Assembly: GCF_900112525.1 (NCBI RefSeq)
Contig: NZ_FOMD01000001.1
Span: forward strand, 124,001 to 188,000
Length of the DNA: 64,000 nt
From: Klenkia taihuensis
GTDB lineage: Bacteria > Actinomycetota > Actinomycetes > Mycobacteriales > Geodermatophilaceae
Direction of reading: 5' to 3'
The notes below the pieces were generated by a model. The model made no database searches and was not told the DNA's origin. It saw only the letters and a list, made by a program, of their open reading frames with translations. The translations under genes and the position numbers were made by a program. Position 1 is the first letter of the stretch. Each line of letters opens with the position of its first letter. Of this stretch, positions 16,395 to 24,428 are shown piece after piece.

Positions 16395-17534
16395 TCAGCC
16401 GGCGACGACGGCCGGCACCTGGCTGACCTGCGCGGCGAGGGCGTTCAGCGAGTCCGACAGGCCCCGGACCTGCTCGGGGGTCAGCGCGGTGTAGAGCACG
16501 AACCCGTCCCCGCTGGCGTACTGGGCGAGCTCGGCCTGGGTGGCGGCGAAGGCGCTGTCCAGCGCGGCGGCCAGGTCGGGGTCGGCCTCGGCGATGGCCG
16601 GGCGCAGCGACTGCACGGCGGCCTGCGAGCCGTCCAGGTTGGCCTGGAAGTCCCACAGGTCGGTGTGGGAGTAGCGCTCCTCCTCGCCGGTGACCTTGCC
16701 GCTGGCGATCTCGTCGAGCAGGGCCAGCGCGCCGTTGGCCAGGTCGAGGGGCTGCAGCTGCAGGTCCTGGACCCGGGTGGCCAGCTCGTCGATGTCGGCC
16801 ACCAGCTGGTCGGCGACGGGGCCGGACTGCGAGAGGTCCCCGGTGACCCACAGGTCGCGCTCGAGCACGTGGAAGCCGGTCCACGTCTCGCCCTCGGCGA
16901 CGTCGTTCTCCCGGGCGTCGACCCGCGGGTCGAGGTCGCCGAAGCTCTCCGCCACCGGCTCGATCCGCTCCCAGTAGGTGCGCGCGACCGGGTAGAGCGC
17001 CTGCGCGCCGGCGACGTCCCCCGCCTCGACCGCGGCGACGAAGGCCTGGGTCTGCTCCTGCAGGGCGGTGACCTGGCTGCCCACGTAGCGGGTGTAGTCG
17101 GCGACGGCGGCCTGCAGCTGCTCGTCGTCGGAGAGCTGCTCGGACTCGCCGGTCACGGTGAGCGCGTTGCGGATGCCGTCGCCGGTCATGCCGGGCTTGC
17201 AGGCGGTCTGGTACTCCCCCGCCGGCAGCTCGACCAGCAGCGAGCGGGCCACGCCGGGGGCGATGTTCTCGACCTCGCCCATGATCCGGTCGCCCTCGGC
17301 GTAGACGTAGAACTCGGTGACGGAGGAGCCGGTGTTGGTCACCGTGAACTGGTGGGTGCCGGCCGCCAGCTCGCTGGTGCCGACCTCGCAGGTGGAGTCC
17401 GACGCGGTGACGGCGATCTCGTCGGAGGCGTCGCCGGCGGCGTCCGCACCGGAGCCCGAGCCGCCGCCGCAGGCGGCCAGCAGGGTGAGGGCGGCGGCCC
17501 CGGCCGCGACGAGGGGGGTCCTACGCGTGCGCAT
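16395..17534 (-). CDS. efeO: EfeO iron-binding lipoprotein
   Basis: 379 residues with a lipoprotein signal (LTLLAAC, acylated Cys22). An N-terminal cupredoxin-like domain (about 38-130) contains Cys50 and Cys112 in a context typical of EfeO, and a C-terminal M75 imelysin-like domain carries GFHVLE (His222, Glu225), a metal-binding motif. It presents iron to EfeU from the cell surface. Its start overlaps the end of efeU by 14 bases, which indicates coupling. Confidence 0.93.
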   Translation of the reverse strand: MRTRRTPLVAAGAAALTLLAACGGGSGSGADAAGDASDEIAVTASDSTCEVGTSELAAGTHQFTVTNTGSSVTEFYVYAEGDRIMGEVENIAPGVARSLLVELPAGEYQTACKPGMTGDGIRNALTVTGESEQLSDDEQLQAAVADYTRYVGSQVTALQEQTQAFVAAVEAGDVAGAQALYPVARTYWERIEPVAESFGDLDPRVDARENDVAEGETWTGFHVLERDLWVTGDLSQSGPVADQLVADIDELATRVQDLQLQPLDLANGALALLDEIASGKVTGEEERYSHTDLWDFQANLDGSQAAVQSLRPAIAEADPDLAAALDSAFAATQAELAQYASGDGFVLYTALTPEQVRGLSDSLNALAAQVSQVPAVVAG

Positions 17535-18384
17535 CGACGTGCTCCGTGGTCTTCGGGGTGGGGGTGGTCCGGGCCGGGCGGCCGGGGAGGAGGAAGAGCA
17601 CCAGCACCGGTACGAGGTAGGCCAGGTAGGCCACCACCTCGAGCACCGACGGCTGGGCCGAGACGTGGAGGACGCCGTCCAGGACCGCGCCCCACCAGCT
17701 GCCGGGCTGCAGCCAGGACGAGGCGTCGTAGGCGTAGGTGGTCAGGCCGGGGAGGACGCCGGCCTCCTGGAAGTCGTGGATGCCGTACTTGAAGATCCCG
17801 GCGGCGACGAAGACCAGCAGCACGCCGCTGACGGTGAAGAAGCGCGACAGGTCGATGCGGACGGCGCCCAGGTAGAGCAGCACGCCGAGGACGACGGCGC
17901 TGGCCAGCCCGGCGAGCAGGCCCACCAGCGGGGTGGCGCTCACCGCGCCCTGGGCGGAGGCGAAGAACAGCAGCGTGGTCTCCAGGCCCTCGCGGACCAC
18001 GGAGGCGAACGCGATGCCGACCACGGCACCCAGACCCAGGCCCACGGCGTCGTCGAGCCGACCGCGCAGCTCGCCGGACAGCCGGCGGGCGGTGCGCCGC
18101 AGCCAGAAGATCATCCAGGTGACCAGGGCGACCGCGACCACCGAGGTGATGGCGTCGAAGAGCTCCTGGCCCGGCCCGCCGAGCACGGTGGAGGAGACGT
18201 AGGACAGCACCGCGCCGAACCCGACGGACAGCACGACGGCGGCGCCGACCCCGGCCCACACGGGCGCCAGGTGCCGACGACGTCCGGTCTTGACCAGGTA
18301 GGCGACCAGCACGCTGACGACGAGGACCATCTCCAGGCCCTCGCGCAGGCCGATCAGGTAGCTGGGGAAGAACAGCGCACCCAC
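17521..18384 (-). CDS. efeU: EfeU/FTR1-family iron permease
   Basis: 287 residues with seven hydrophobic helices and both FTR1 iron-transport motifs: REGLE at residues 14-18 (LIGLREGLEMVLV) and again near residue 131 (VVREGLETTLLFF). It imports iron in the EfeUOB system. The GTG start at 18384 has GGAGG five bases upstream. The first gene of the operon, it is preceded by an IdeR/DtxR-like box at 18422-18440, consistent with repression when iron is plentiful. Confidence 0.92.
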   Translation of the reverse strand: MGALFFPSYLIGLREGLEMVLVVSVLVAYLVKTGRRRHLAPVWAGVGAAVVLSVGFGAVLSYVSSTVLGGPGQELFDAITSVVAVALVTWMIFWLRRTARRLSGELRGRLDDAVGLGLGAVVGIAFASVVREGLETTLLFFASAQGAVSATPLVGLLAGLASAVVLGVLLYLGAVRIDLSRFFTVSGVLLVFVAAGIFKYGIHDFQEAGVLPGLTTYAYDASSWLQPGSWWGAVLDGVLHVSAQPSVLEVVAYLAYLVPVLVLFLLPGRPARTTPTPKTTEHVDAHA

Positions 18385-18421
18385 GGCAGCCTCCGGACAG
18401 ACGGAAGCCCCCAGCAGGAGC

Positions 18422-18440
18422 TGAGGGCAGGCATACCTTA
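18422..18440 (-). promoter_or_regulatory. Candidate IdeR/DtxR iron box upstream of efeU
   Basis: On the minus strand, TAAGGTATGCCTGCCCTCA matches 12 of 19 positions of the DtxR/IdeR consensus TTAGGTTAGGCTAACCTAA. It includes a TAAGGT -10-like hexamer (18435-18440), so a bound repressor would block the promoter of the only obvious iron operon here. The match was made by eye. Confidence 0.5.
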
Positions 18441-18463
18441 GAACCGCTGCCGCCGGTACGACC

Positions 18464-18510
18464 AGGGGCCCCAGGAAGTTCCCAGCGAGCTGAGAACCCC
18501 TGAGGCCCCT
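18464..18510 (-). terminator. Imperfect hairpin after katG
   Basis: A long imperfect inverted repeat with outer arms AGGGGCC and GGCCCCT (minus strand) and paired inner blocks (CAGG, GTTC) lies between the katG stop and the efeU promoter. It probably ends katG transcription and insulates the iron operon. Confidence 0.5.
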
Positions 18511-18521
18511 GTGCGCTCAGA

Positions 18522-20771
18522 TCAGGCCTTGACCTCGAACCGGTCGTTGTCCATGACCTTCGTCCAGGCCTTCGCGAAGTCCTGGACGAACTGCTCGGCC
18601 GCGTCGTCGGAGGAGTAGACCTCGACGATCCCGCGCAGGATGGCGTTGGAGTTGAACACCAGGTCGGCGGCGGTGGCGGTGCGCGCCACGGAGCCGTCGG
18701 CGGCCACGCCCTCGTAGACGTCCTCGGTGTCGCGCGAGGTCCGCCACTGGATGCCGAGGTCCAGGATCGTCCGGAAGAAGTCCTGGCTCAGCACGCCCAC
18801 CCGGTCGGTGAACACGCCGTGCTGCACGCCGCCGGTGTTGGCGCCCAGCACCCGCAGGCCGCCGACCAGCACGGTCATCTCCTTGGCGGTCAGGCCCAGG
18901 GTGAAGGCCTTGTCCACCAGCAGCTGCTCGGGCTGCAGCTTGCTGCCCGGCAGCAGGTAGCTGCGGAAGCCGTCGGCCTTGGGCTCGAGCCACGCGAAGT
19001 TGTCCGGGTCGGTCTGCTCCTGGGTGGCGTCGGTGCGGCCGGGGGTGAAGCCCACGGTCACCGGGACGCCGGCGTCGGCGGCGGCCTTCTCCACCGCGGC
19101 GGTGCCGGCGAGCACCACCAGGTCGGCGAAGGAGACGCGCTTGCCGGTCTCGGCCTCGAAGTCGGCCTTGACCTGCTCGATCGCCGGGATGACCTCGTCG
19201 ACACCGGCGTTGGCCGCCCAGCCGCGCTGCGGCTCGAGCCGGATGCGCCCGCCGTTGGCGCCACCGCGCTTGTCGGTGTCGCGGTAGGACGCCGCCGCCG
19301 ACCAGGCCAGGTGCACCAGCTGGGACACCGACGGGCCACTGGCCAGCAGCCGCTGCTTCAGGTCGGCGACCTCGGCGTCGCCCACGAGCTCGTGGTCGAC
19401 GGCCGGGACCGGGTCCTGCCAGACGAGCTCCTCGGAGGGGACGTCGGGGCCCAGGTAGCGGGAGACCGGGCCCATGTCGCGGTGCAGCAGCTTGAACCAG
19501 GCGCGGGCGTAGGCGTCGGCGAAGTACTCCGGGTCCTTGTAGAACCGCTCCGAGATCTCGCGGAAGCCGGGGTCGCGGACGAGGGCCATGTCGGTGGTGG
19601 CCATCATCGGCGGGTTCTTCTTGCCCTCGATGTGCGCGTCGGGGACGAGCTCCTGCGCCTCGGGGTTGCTCGGGCCCCACTGCTTGGCACCGGCCGGGCT
19701 CTCGCCCAGCTCCCAGTCGTAGGAGAACAGCATCTCGAAGTAGGTGTTGTCCCACTTCGTGGGCGTGGGGGTCCAGGCACCCTCGAGACCGCTGGTGATG
19801 GTGTCGGCGCCCTTGCCGGTGCCGAACTCGTTCTTCCAGCCCAGGCCGTTGCCGTGCACCGGGCAGCCGTTCGGCTCGGGGCCGACCAGCTCGGGGTTGC
19901 CGGCGCCGTGGGTCTTGCCGAAGGTGTGCCCACCGGCGATGAGGGCGACGGTCTCCTCGTCGTTCATGCCCATGCGGCTGAAGGTGACCCGGATGTCGTG
20001 CGCGGAGGCGACCGGGTCGGGCCTGCCCTGGGGGCCCTCGGGGTTGACGTAGATCAGGCCCATGGTGACCGCGGCCAGGTGGCCCTCGTCGAGGTCGAGC
20101 GGGCTGTCGGCGTCGGCGTAGCGCTCGTCGCCGAGCCAGGTGTCCTCGGGGCCCCAGAAGACCTCGCTGGGCTTCCACTGGTCCTTGCGGCCGAAGGCGA
20201 ACCCGAAGGTCTTCAGGCCCATGTCGTCGTGCGCGACGTTGCCGGCGAGCACGAGCAGGTCGGCCCAGGAGATCTTGCGGCCGTACTTCTGCTTGATCGG
20301 GAGCAGCAGGCGGCGGGCCTTGTCCAGGTTGGCGTTGTCGGGCCAGCTGTTGAGCGGGGCGAAGCGCTGCCCGCCCTCGCCGCCGCCGCCGCGGCCGTCG
20401 GCGCTGCGGTAGGTGCCGGCGGCGTGCCAGGACATGCGGATGAACAGCGGGCCGTAGTGGCCCCAGTCGGCCGGCCACCAGTCCTGCGAGGTGTGCATGA
20501 CCTCGACGACGTCGCGCTTGAGCTGCTCGACGTCGAGCTTCGCGAACTCGGCGGCGTAGTCGAAGTCGGGGCCGTAGGGGTCGGCCTCGGGGGTGGAGCG
20601 GTCGAGCACGCGCAGGTCGACCTGGTTGGGCCACCAGTCCTGCTCGGTGCGGGGACGCCCGCCGTGCACCGGCTCCGGCGACTTGATCGCCGGGTTCTCG
20701 CTCTCGCTGGTGCTGGCGGTCTGCGCCTTGTCCTGGGTCTTGTCGACCCCGGTGGTGTCGTGCTCGCTCAT
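18522..20771 (-). CDS. katG: Catalase-peroxidase KatG
   Basis: 749 residues, the normal two-domain length. Active-site Arg112, Trp115 and His116 ([12 protein letters not shown]) and proximal His282 ([10 protein letters not shown]) are present. The residues forming the Met-Tyr-Trp adduct can be placed: Trp115, Tyr241 (GLIYVNPEG) and Met267 (SRMGMND), with the same 26-residue Tyr-Met spacing as the mycobacterial enzyme. It destroys hydrogen peroxide in the cytosol. The ATG at 20771 overlaps the TGA of furA (ATGA), so KatG synthesis is coupled to its repressor. Confidence 0.97.
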   Translation of the reverse strand: MSEHDTTGVDKTQDKAQTASTSESENPAIKSPEPVHGGRPRTEQDWWPNQVDLRVLDRSTPEADPYGPDFDYAAEFAKLDVEQLKRDVVEVMHTSQDWWPADWGHYGPLFIRMSWHAAGTYRSADGRGGGGEGGQRFAPLNSWPDNANLDKARRLLLPIKQKYGRKISWADLLVLAGNVAHDDMGLKTFGFAFGRKDQWKPSEVFWGPEDTWLGDERYADADSPLDLDEGHLAAVTMGLIYVNPEGPQGRPDPVASAHDIRVTFSRMGMNDEETVALIAGGHTFGKTHGAGNPELVGPEPNGCPVHGNGLGWKNEFGTGKGADTITSGLEGAWTPTPTKWDNTYFEMLFSYDWELGESPAGAKQWGPSNPEAQELVPDAHIEGKKNPPMMATTDMALVRDPGFREISERFYKDPEYFADAYARAWFKLLHRDMGPVSRYLGPDVPSEELVWQDPVPAVDHELVGDAEVADLKQRLLASGPSVSQLVHLAWSAAASYRDTDKRGGANGGRIRLEPQRGWAANAGVDEVIPAIEQVKADFEAETGKRVSFADLVVLAGTAAVEKAAADAGVPVTVGFTPGRTDATQEQTDPDNFAWLEPKADGFRSYLLPGSKLQPEQLLVDKAFTLGLTAKEMTVLVGGLRVLGANTGGVQHGVFTDRVGVLSQDFFRTILDLGIQWRTSRDTEDVYEGVAADGSVARTATAADLVFNSNAILRGIVEVYSSDDAAEQFVQDFAKAWTKVMDNDRFEVKA

Positions 20772-21235
20772 CGCGTGCCTCTCTCTGCTGGGTTCTCGAG
20801 GGTGGGCAGGACGGTGGGTGCCGCGCACGCGCGGCAGAGACCCCAGTAGATGACCTCGGCCTCGTCGACGACGAAGCCGTGGTCCTCGTACGGGGCCAGA
20901 CAGGGAGCCGCGCCGACCGAGCAGTCGACGTCGGCGATGACGCCGCAGGAGCGGCAGACGAGGTGGTGGTGGTTGTCCCCGACGCGCAGCTCGTACCGCG
21001 AGACCGAGCCCTGCGGCTCGATGCGACGGACCAGGCCGGTGGCGGTCAGGGCGCGCAGCACGTCGTAGACGGCCTGGTGGGAGACCTCCGGGTGCTGCTC
21101 GCGCACCAGCCCGAGCACCTCGTCGGTGGTGGCGTGCGCGTGCCCGCGCAGTGCCGCCAGGACGGCGAGCCGCGGCCGGGTCACCCGGAGCGCGGCGCCC
21201 CGCAGGGCCTGCTCCAGCTCCGGCGTCGTCGGCAC
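20768..21235 (-). CDS. furA: FurA-type Fur-family regulator of katG
   Basis: 155 residues. A winged helix ([36 protein letters not shown]) is followed by the Fur dimerisation/metal domain with [16 protein letters not shown] and a C-terminal LCRACAAP. Position directly before katG and a four-base overlap match the actinobacterial FurA-KatG pair, in which FurA senses peroxide or metal state and represses the operon. The GTG at 21235 is set by the promoter: CAGGGT ends six bases upstream. Confidence 0.93.
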   Translation of the reverse strand: MPTTPELEQALRGAALRVTRPRLAVLAALRGHAHATTDEVLGLVREQHPEVSHQAVYDVLRALTATGLVRRIEPQGSVSRYELRVGDNHHHLVCRSCGVIADVDCSVGAAPCLAPYEDHGFVVDEAEVIYWGLCRACAAPTVLPTLENPAERGTR

Positions 21236-21241
21236 GTCCCC

Positions 21242-21270
21242 ACCCTGCCCCCTAATCTTGAACGAGTCAA
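21242..21270 (-). promoter_or_regulatory. furA-katG promoter with FurA-box-like dyad
   Basis: On the minus strand, -35 TTGACT (21265-21270), a 17-bp spacer and -10 CAGGGT (21242-21247), then six bases to GTG 21235. The -35 region is part of TTGACTCGTTCAAGATTAG, an AT-richer patch with TTGA/TCAA dyad symmetry that resembles autoregulatory FurA sites described before mycobacterial and streptomycete furA. Confidence 0.55.
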
Positions 21271-21333
21271 ATGAACGCTGGGCGACCACTGGACGGGAAC
21301 GGGGACTTGCCCGGGCGCCCGCCGTCCGCTTTC

Positions 21334-21351
21334 CTGACCGGATGGTCGGTA
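21334..21351. promoter_or_regulatory. TetR-type operator overlapping the thiolase start
   Basis: TGACCGGATGGTCGGTAA spans the ATG at 21342. It has ACCG/CGGT arms and is close to an idealised TGACCGACCGGTCGGTCA, a type of site used by TetR-family regulators of fatty-acid and phenylacetate catabolism. Which regulator binds is unknown; no TetR gene adjoins. Confidence 0.4.
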
Positions 21352-22580
21352 ATGAGGTGTTCCTGGTCGACGGCGTCCGCACACCGCAGGGCAGGTACGG
21401 CGGCGCGCTGGCCGGGGTGCGGCCCGACGACCTGGCCGCGCTGGTGGTCGGGGAGGCGCTGCGCCGCTCCGGCGCCCCGGCCGACGCCGTGGAGGAGGTC
21501 GTGCTCGGCGCGGCCAACCAGGCCGGGGAGGACAACCGGGACGTCGCCCGGATGGCGGTGCTGCTGGCCGGGCTGCCCGACACCGTCCCCGGGTTCACCA
21601 CCAACCGGCTGTGCGCCTCCGGGCTGACCGCCACCGCCTCGGCCGCCGCCGCGATCCGCGCCGGGGAGCTCGACCTGGCGATCGCCGGCGGCGTGGAGTC
21701 GATGACCCGCGCGCCGTGGGTGATGGCCAAGCCCGGCACCCCGTGGGCCCGCCCCGGCGAGGTCGTGGACACCTCGCTGGGCTGGCGGTTCACCAACCCC
21801 ACCTTCGCCGCCCACGACCGCGGCGTCGAGCACCCCGAGGACCCGCGCACCCGCAAGATCACCCTGTCGATGGGCGAGACCGCCGAGGAGATCGCCGCAC
21901 TCGACGGGCTGACCCGGGACGAGTGCGACGCCTTCGCCGTGCGCAGCCACACCCGCGCCGTCGCCGCCCAGGAGGCCGGCCGGTTCGACGCCGAGCTCGT
22001 GCCGGTCGAGGTCGCCGGCAAGAAGGAGACCGTCACGGTCACCCGCGACGAGGGCCCGCGCCCGGGGTCCTCGATCGAGTCGCTGGCCACGCTCAAGCCG
22101 GTGTTCCGGAAGAACGGCATCGTCACCGCCGGCAACAGCTCGCCGCTGTCCGACGGCGCCGCGGCGCTGGTGCTGGCCTCCGCCGAGGCCGTCGAGCGCC
22201 ACGGGCTGACGCCCCGCGCCCGCGTCGTGGTCTCCGCCTCGGCCGGGGTCGCGCCGAACGTGATGGGCCTGGGGCCGGTGCCGGCCACGGAGAAGGCGCT
22301 GGCCAAGGCCGGCTGGTCGGTCGGCGACCTGGACGCCGTGGAGCTCAACGAGGCCTTCGCCGCCCAGTCCCTCGGCGTGCTGCGCCGGCTGGGCATCGAC
22401 GAGGAGATCACCAACGCCGACGGCGGCGCCATCGCCCTGGGCCACCCGCTGGGCTGCTCCGGCGCCCGCATCCTGGTCACCCTGGTCGGCCGGCTGGAGC
22501 GCGAGGGCGGCCGCCGCGGCCTGGCCACGCTGTGCGTCGGCGTCGGCCAGGGCGTCTCGATGCTGGTGGAGCGGGTCTGA
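21342..22580 (+). CDS. Acetyl-CoA acyltransferase (thiolase)
   Basis: 412 residues with the complete thiolase active site: nucleophile Cys91 (NRLCASG), His368 (GHPLG) and Cys398 (TLCVGVG). The start (VFLVDGVRTPQGRYGG) and overall sequence resemble degradative thiolases such as 3-oxoadipyl-CoA or 3-ketoacyl-CoA thiolase. It heads a three-gene operon with 3-hydroxyacyl-CoA dehydrogenase and enoyl-CoA hydratase, giving three of the four steps of a beta-oxidation spiral or the lower part of phenylacetate breakdown. Ring-epoxidation paa genes are not in the window, so the exact substrate is open. Confidence 0.9.
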   Translation: MVGNEVFLVDGVRTPQGRYGGALAGVRPDDLAALVVGEALRRSGAPADAVEEVVLGAANQAGEDNRDVARMAVLLAGLPDTVPGFTTNRLCASGLTATASAAAAIRAGELDLAIAGGVESMTRAPWVMAKPGTPWARPGEVVDTSLGWRFTNPTFAAHDRGVEHPEDPRTRKITLSMGETAEEIAALDGLTRDECDAFAVRSHTRAVAAQEAGRFDAELVPVEVAGKKETVTVTRDEGPRPGSSIESLATLKPVFRKNGIVTAGNSSPLSDGAAALVLASAEAVERHGLTPRARVVVSASAGVAPNVMGLGPVPATEKALAKAGWSVGDLDAVELNEAFAAQSLGVLRRLGIDEEITNADGGAIALGHPLGCSGARILVTLVGRLEREGGRRGLATLCVGVGQGVSMLVERV

Positions 22581-23425
22581 TGGCACGCACCGTCGGGGTC
22601 GTCGGCGGCGGCCGGATGGGTGGCGGGATCGCCCAGGTGCTGCTGGGCACCGGGGCCACCGTGCACGTGGTGGAGGCCGGCGACGAGGCAGCTGCTGCCG
22701 CGCAGGAGCGCATCGTGGCCGGGCTCGGGGAGGCCGCCCGCCGCGGCAAGCTGTCCGGGTCCGTCGAGGACGCCGCCGCCCGGCTGACCATGGTCGACAC
22801 CCCCGCCGAGCTGCCCGGTGACTGCGAGCTCGTGGTCGAGGCGGTGCCGGAGGTGCCCGCGCTCAAGGTCGAGGTGCTGACGGCGGCCGAGCGCGCGATC
22901 GGCCCCGACGCGGTGCTGGCGACCAACACCAGCTCGCTGTCGGTGACGGAACTGGCCGCGGCCCTCCAGCGCCCGCAGCGGTTCGTCGGGATGCACTTCT
23001 TCAACCCGGTGCCGGCGTCCAGGCTGGTCGAGGTCGTGCGGGCCGCCGACACCGCCGACGACGTCGTCGCGACCGCGCTGGGCTGGGCCGATGCGCTGGG
23101 CAAGACCGGCATCGTCGTCCGCGACTCCCCCGGGTTCGCCTCGTCGCGGCTGGGCGTGCTGCTCGGCCTGGAGGCGATCCGGATGCTCGAGGAGGGCGTG
23201 GCCGACGCCGAGGCCATCGACACCGCCATGGAGCTGGGCTACCGGCACCCGATGGGCCCGCTGCGCTCCACCGACCTGGTGGGCCTGGACGTGCGGCTGG
23301 CGATCGCCGAGTACCTGGCCGGGGAGCTGGGCGACCGCTTCGCCCCGCCGCAGCTGCTGCGTGACAAGGTGGCCGCCGGTGACCTGGGCCGGAAGACCGG
23401 CCGCGGGTTCCACGACTACAGCTGA
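22580..23425 (+). CDS. 3-hydroxyacyl-CoA dehydrogenase
   Basis: 281 residues. The NAD-binding loop is GVVGGGRMGGGIAQ at the N-terminus; the active site has NTSSLSVTELA and HFFNPVPASRLVEVV with the catalytic His; the C-terminal domain ends GRKTGRGFHDYS. This matches PaaH/FadB2-type single-function dehydrogenases, which oxidise (S)-3-hydroxyacyl-CoA to the ketoacyl-CoA that the upstream thiolase cleaves. The ATG overlaps the thiolase stop by one base (TGATG). Confidence 0.93.
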   Translation: MARTVGVVGGGRMGGGIAQVLLGTGATVHVVEAGDEAAAAAQERIVAGLGEAARRGKLSGSVEDAAARLTMVDTPAELPGDCELVVEAVPEVPALKVEVLTAAERAIGPDAVLATNTSSLSVTELAAALQRPQRFVGMHFFNPVPASRLVEVVRAADTADDVVATALGWADALGKTGIVVRDSPGFASSRLGVLLGLEAIRMLEEGVADAEAIDTAMELGYRHPMGPLRSTDLVGLDVRLAIAEYLAGELGDRFAPPQLLRDKVAAGDLGRKTGRGFHDYS

Positions 23426-23435
23426 GGAGACGACG

Positions 23436-24203
23436 ATGTCCGTCCAGCGTGCCGACGACGGGGCCGTGGCGACCCTGACCCTGCCCGCCCCGGGGCTGAC
23501 CCACGACATCCGCCGGTCGCTGACCGAGCACCTGCGGGCGCTGGCCGACGACGCCTCCGTGCGGGCCGTCGTGCTCACCGGCACCGGCAAGGCGTTCTGC
23601 GTCGGCCAGGACCTGGCCCAGCACGTGGAGGAGCTGCGCGAGGGCCGGCCGGCGCTGGACGTCGTCCCGGCCGAGTACAACCCGATGGTGCTGGCGCTGG
23701 CCGCGCTGCGGGTGCCGGTCGTGGTCGCGGTGAACGGTGCGTGCGCGGGGGCCGGGCTGGGCCTGGCGCTGGCCGGCGACCTGCGGGTGGCCGCGGCGGG
23801 GGCGAAGTTCACCACCGCGTTCGTCGGCGTCGGGCTGGGCAGCGACTCCGCGCTGGCCTCCCGGCTGGTGCACTGCGTGGGCGGTTCGCGCGCCGCCGAG
23901 CTGCTGCTGCTGCCGGCCCCGTTCACCGCCGAGCAGGCCGCGGAGTGGGGCATGGTGCACCGGGTCGTGCCGGCCGAGGAGGTGCTGGCCACCGCGCAGG
24001 CGCTGGCCGCGCAGCTGGCCGCCGGCCCCACCGCCGCCTTCCGCGCGGTCAAGGAGGTCCTGGCCACCGCGGCGACCGACTCCCTGGAGACCACCCTGGC
24101 GAAGGAGGCCGAGCTGCAGAGCGCCCTCGGCCACACCCACGACCACCAGGAAGCCGTCGAGGCCTTCCTGAGCAAGCGCAAGCCCGACTTCCAGGGCAAC
24201 TGA
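23436..24203 (+). CDS. Enoyl-CoA hydratase/isomerase (PaaG-like)
   Basis: 255 residues of the crotonase fold. The first oxyanion-hole segment is GKAFCVGQDLAQH and the second NGACAGAGLGLALAGD; TTAFVGVGLGSDSALASRL resembles the PaaG group, where an aspartate replaces the usual hydratase glutamate. That group includes the epoxyphenylacetyl-CoA isomerase. GAGGAGA lies before ATG 23436, ten bases after the dehydrogenase stop. Role: hydration or isomerisation step of the same acyl-CoA pathway. Confidence 0.88.
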   Translation: MSVQRADDGAVATLTLPAPGLTHDIRRSLTEHLRALADDASVRAVVLTGTGKAFCVGQDLAQHVEELREGRPALDVVPAEYNPMVLALAALRVPVVVAVNGACAGAGLGLALAGDLRVAAAGAKFTTAFVGVGLGSDSALASRLVHCVGGSRAAELLLLPAPFTAEQAAEWGMVHRVVPAEEVLATAQALAAQLAAGPTAAFRAVKEVLATAATDSLETTLAKEAELQSALGHTHDHQEAVEAFLSKRKPDFQGN

Positions 24204-24236
24204 CCCCCCGCCTCCTCCACCCCACCCCCCACCCCC
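24204..24236. repeat. C-tract (minus-strand G-tract) at the left edge of the DUF559 unit
   Basis: Runs of CCCCCC, CCACCCC, ACCCCCC and ACCCCC give at least four G-runs on the minus strand, enough for a G-quadruplex. The mirror-image G-tract lies at 25437-25499 on the plus strand. Confidence 0.6.
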
Positions 24237-24241
24237 GTGGC

Positions 24242-24305
24242 GGGCGTCGATCGACGCTGATCGATCATTCGCCGGCCCGAGTGGTCGACAGGCGTCGATC
24301 GACGG
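24242..24305. repeat. Left palindromic end of the DUF559 unit
   Basis: The outer part contains a perfect 14-bp palindrome GCGTCGATCGACGC (24244-24257), and GGCGTCGATCGACGG recurs at 24291. Outer and inner halves are imperfect inverted copies of each other, so the DNA can fold into a hairpin of about 27 bp. The outermost 30 bases are a near-copy, inverted, of 25403-25432. Confidence 0.7.
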
Positions 24306-24428
24306 TTCACCGCAGGGGCAGCCGCGGGCGCGTAGCAGGTGGGGTCGGCGGGCGTCCACATCGTGGGTCCTCGTCCACAGATCTCCTCGCCGGCCACCGC
24401 TGATCGCCGGCCGCCGCACGCTGCGGGC
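24306..24428 (+). promoter_or_regulatory. Upstream region of the DUF559 gene
   Basis: It contains GCGTCCACA (24352-24360) and TCGTCCACA (24371-24379), near-matches to the high-GC DnaA box TTGTCCACA, and a weak CACGCT -10 candidate six bases before GTG 24429. No other gene was seen. Confidence 0.3.

Noticed and set aside
21342-24203. Complete phenylacetate degradation operon
   Set aside because: Only thiolase, hydroxyacyl-CoA dehydrogenase and a PaaG-like hydratase are present; ring-hydroxylating paa genes and paaK are not in the window.
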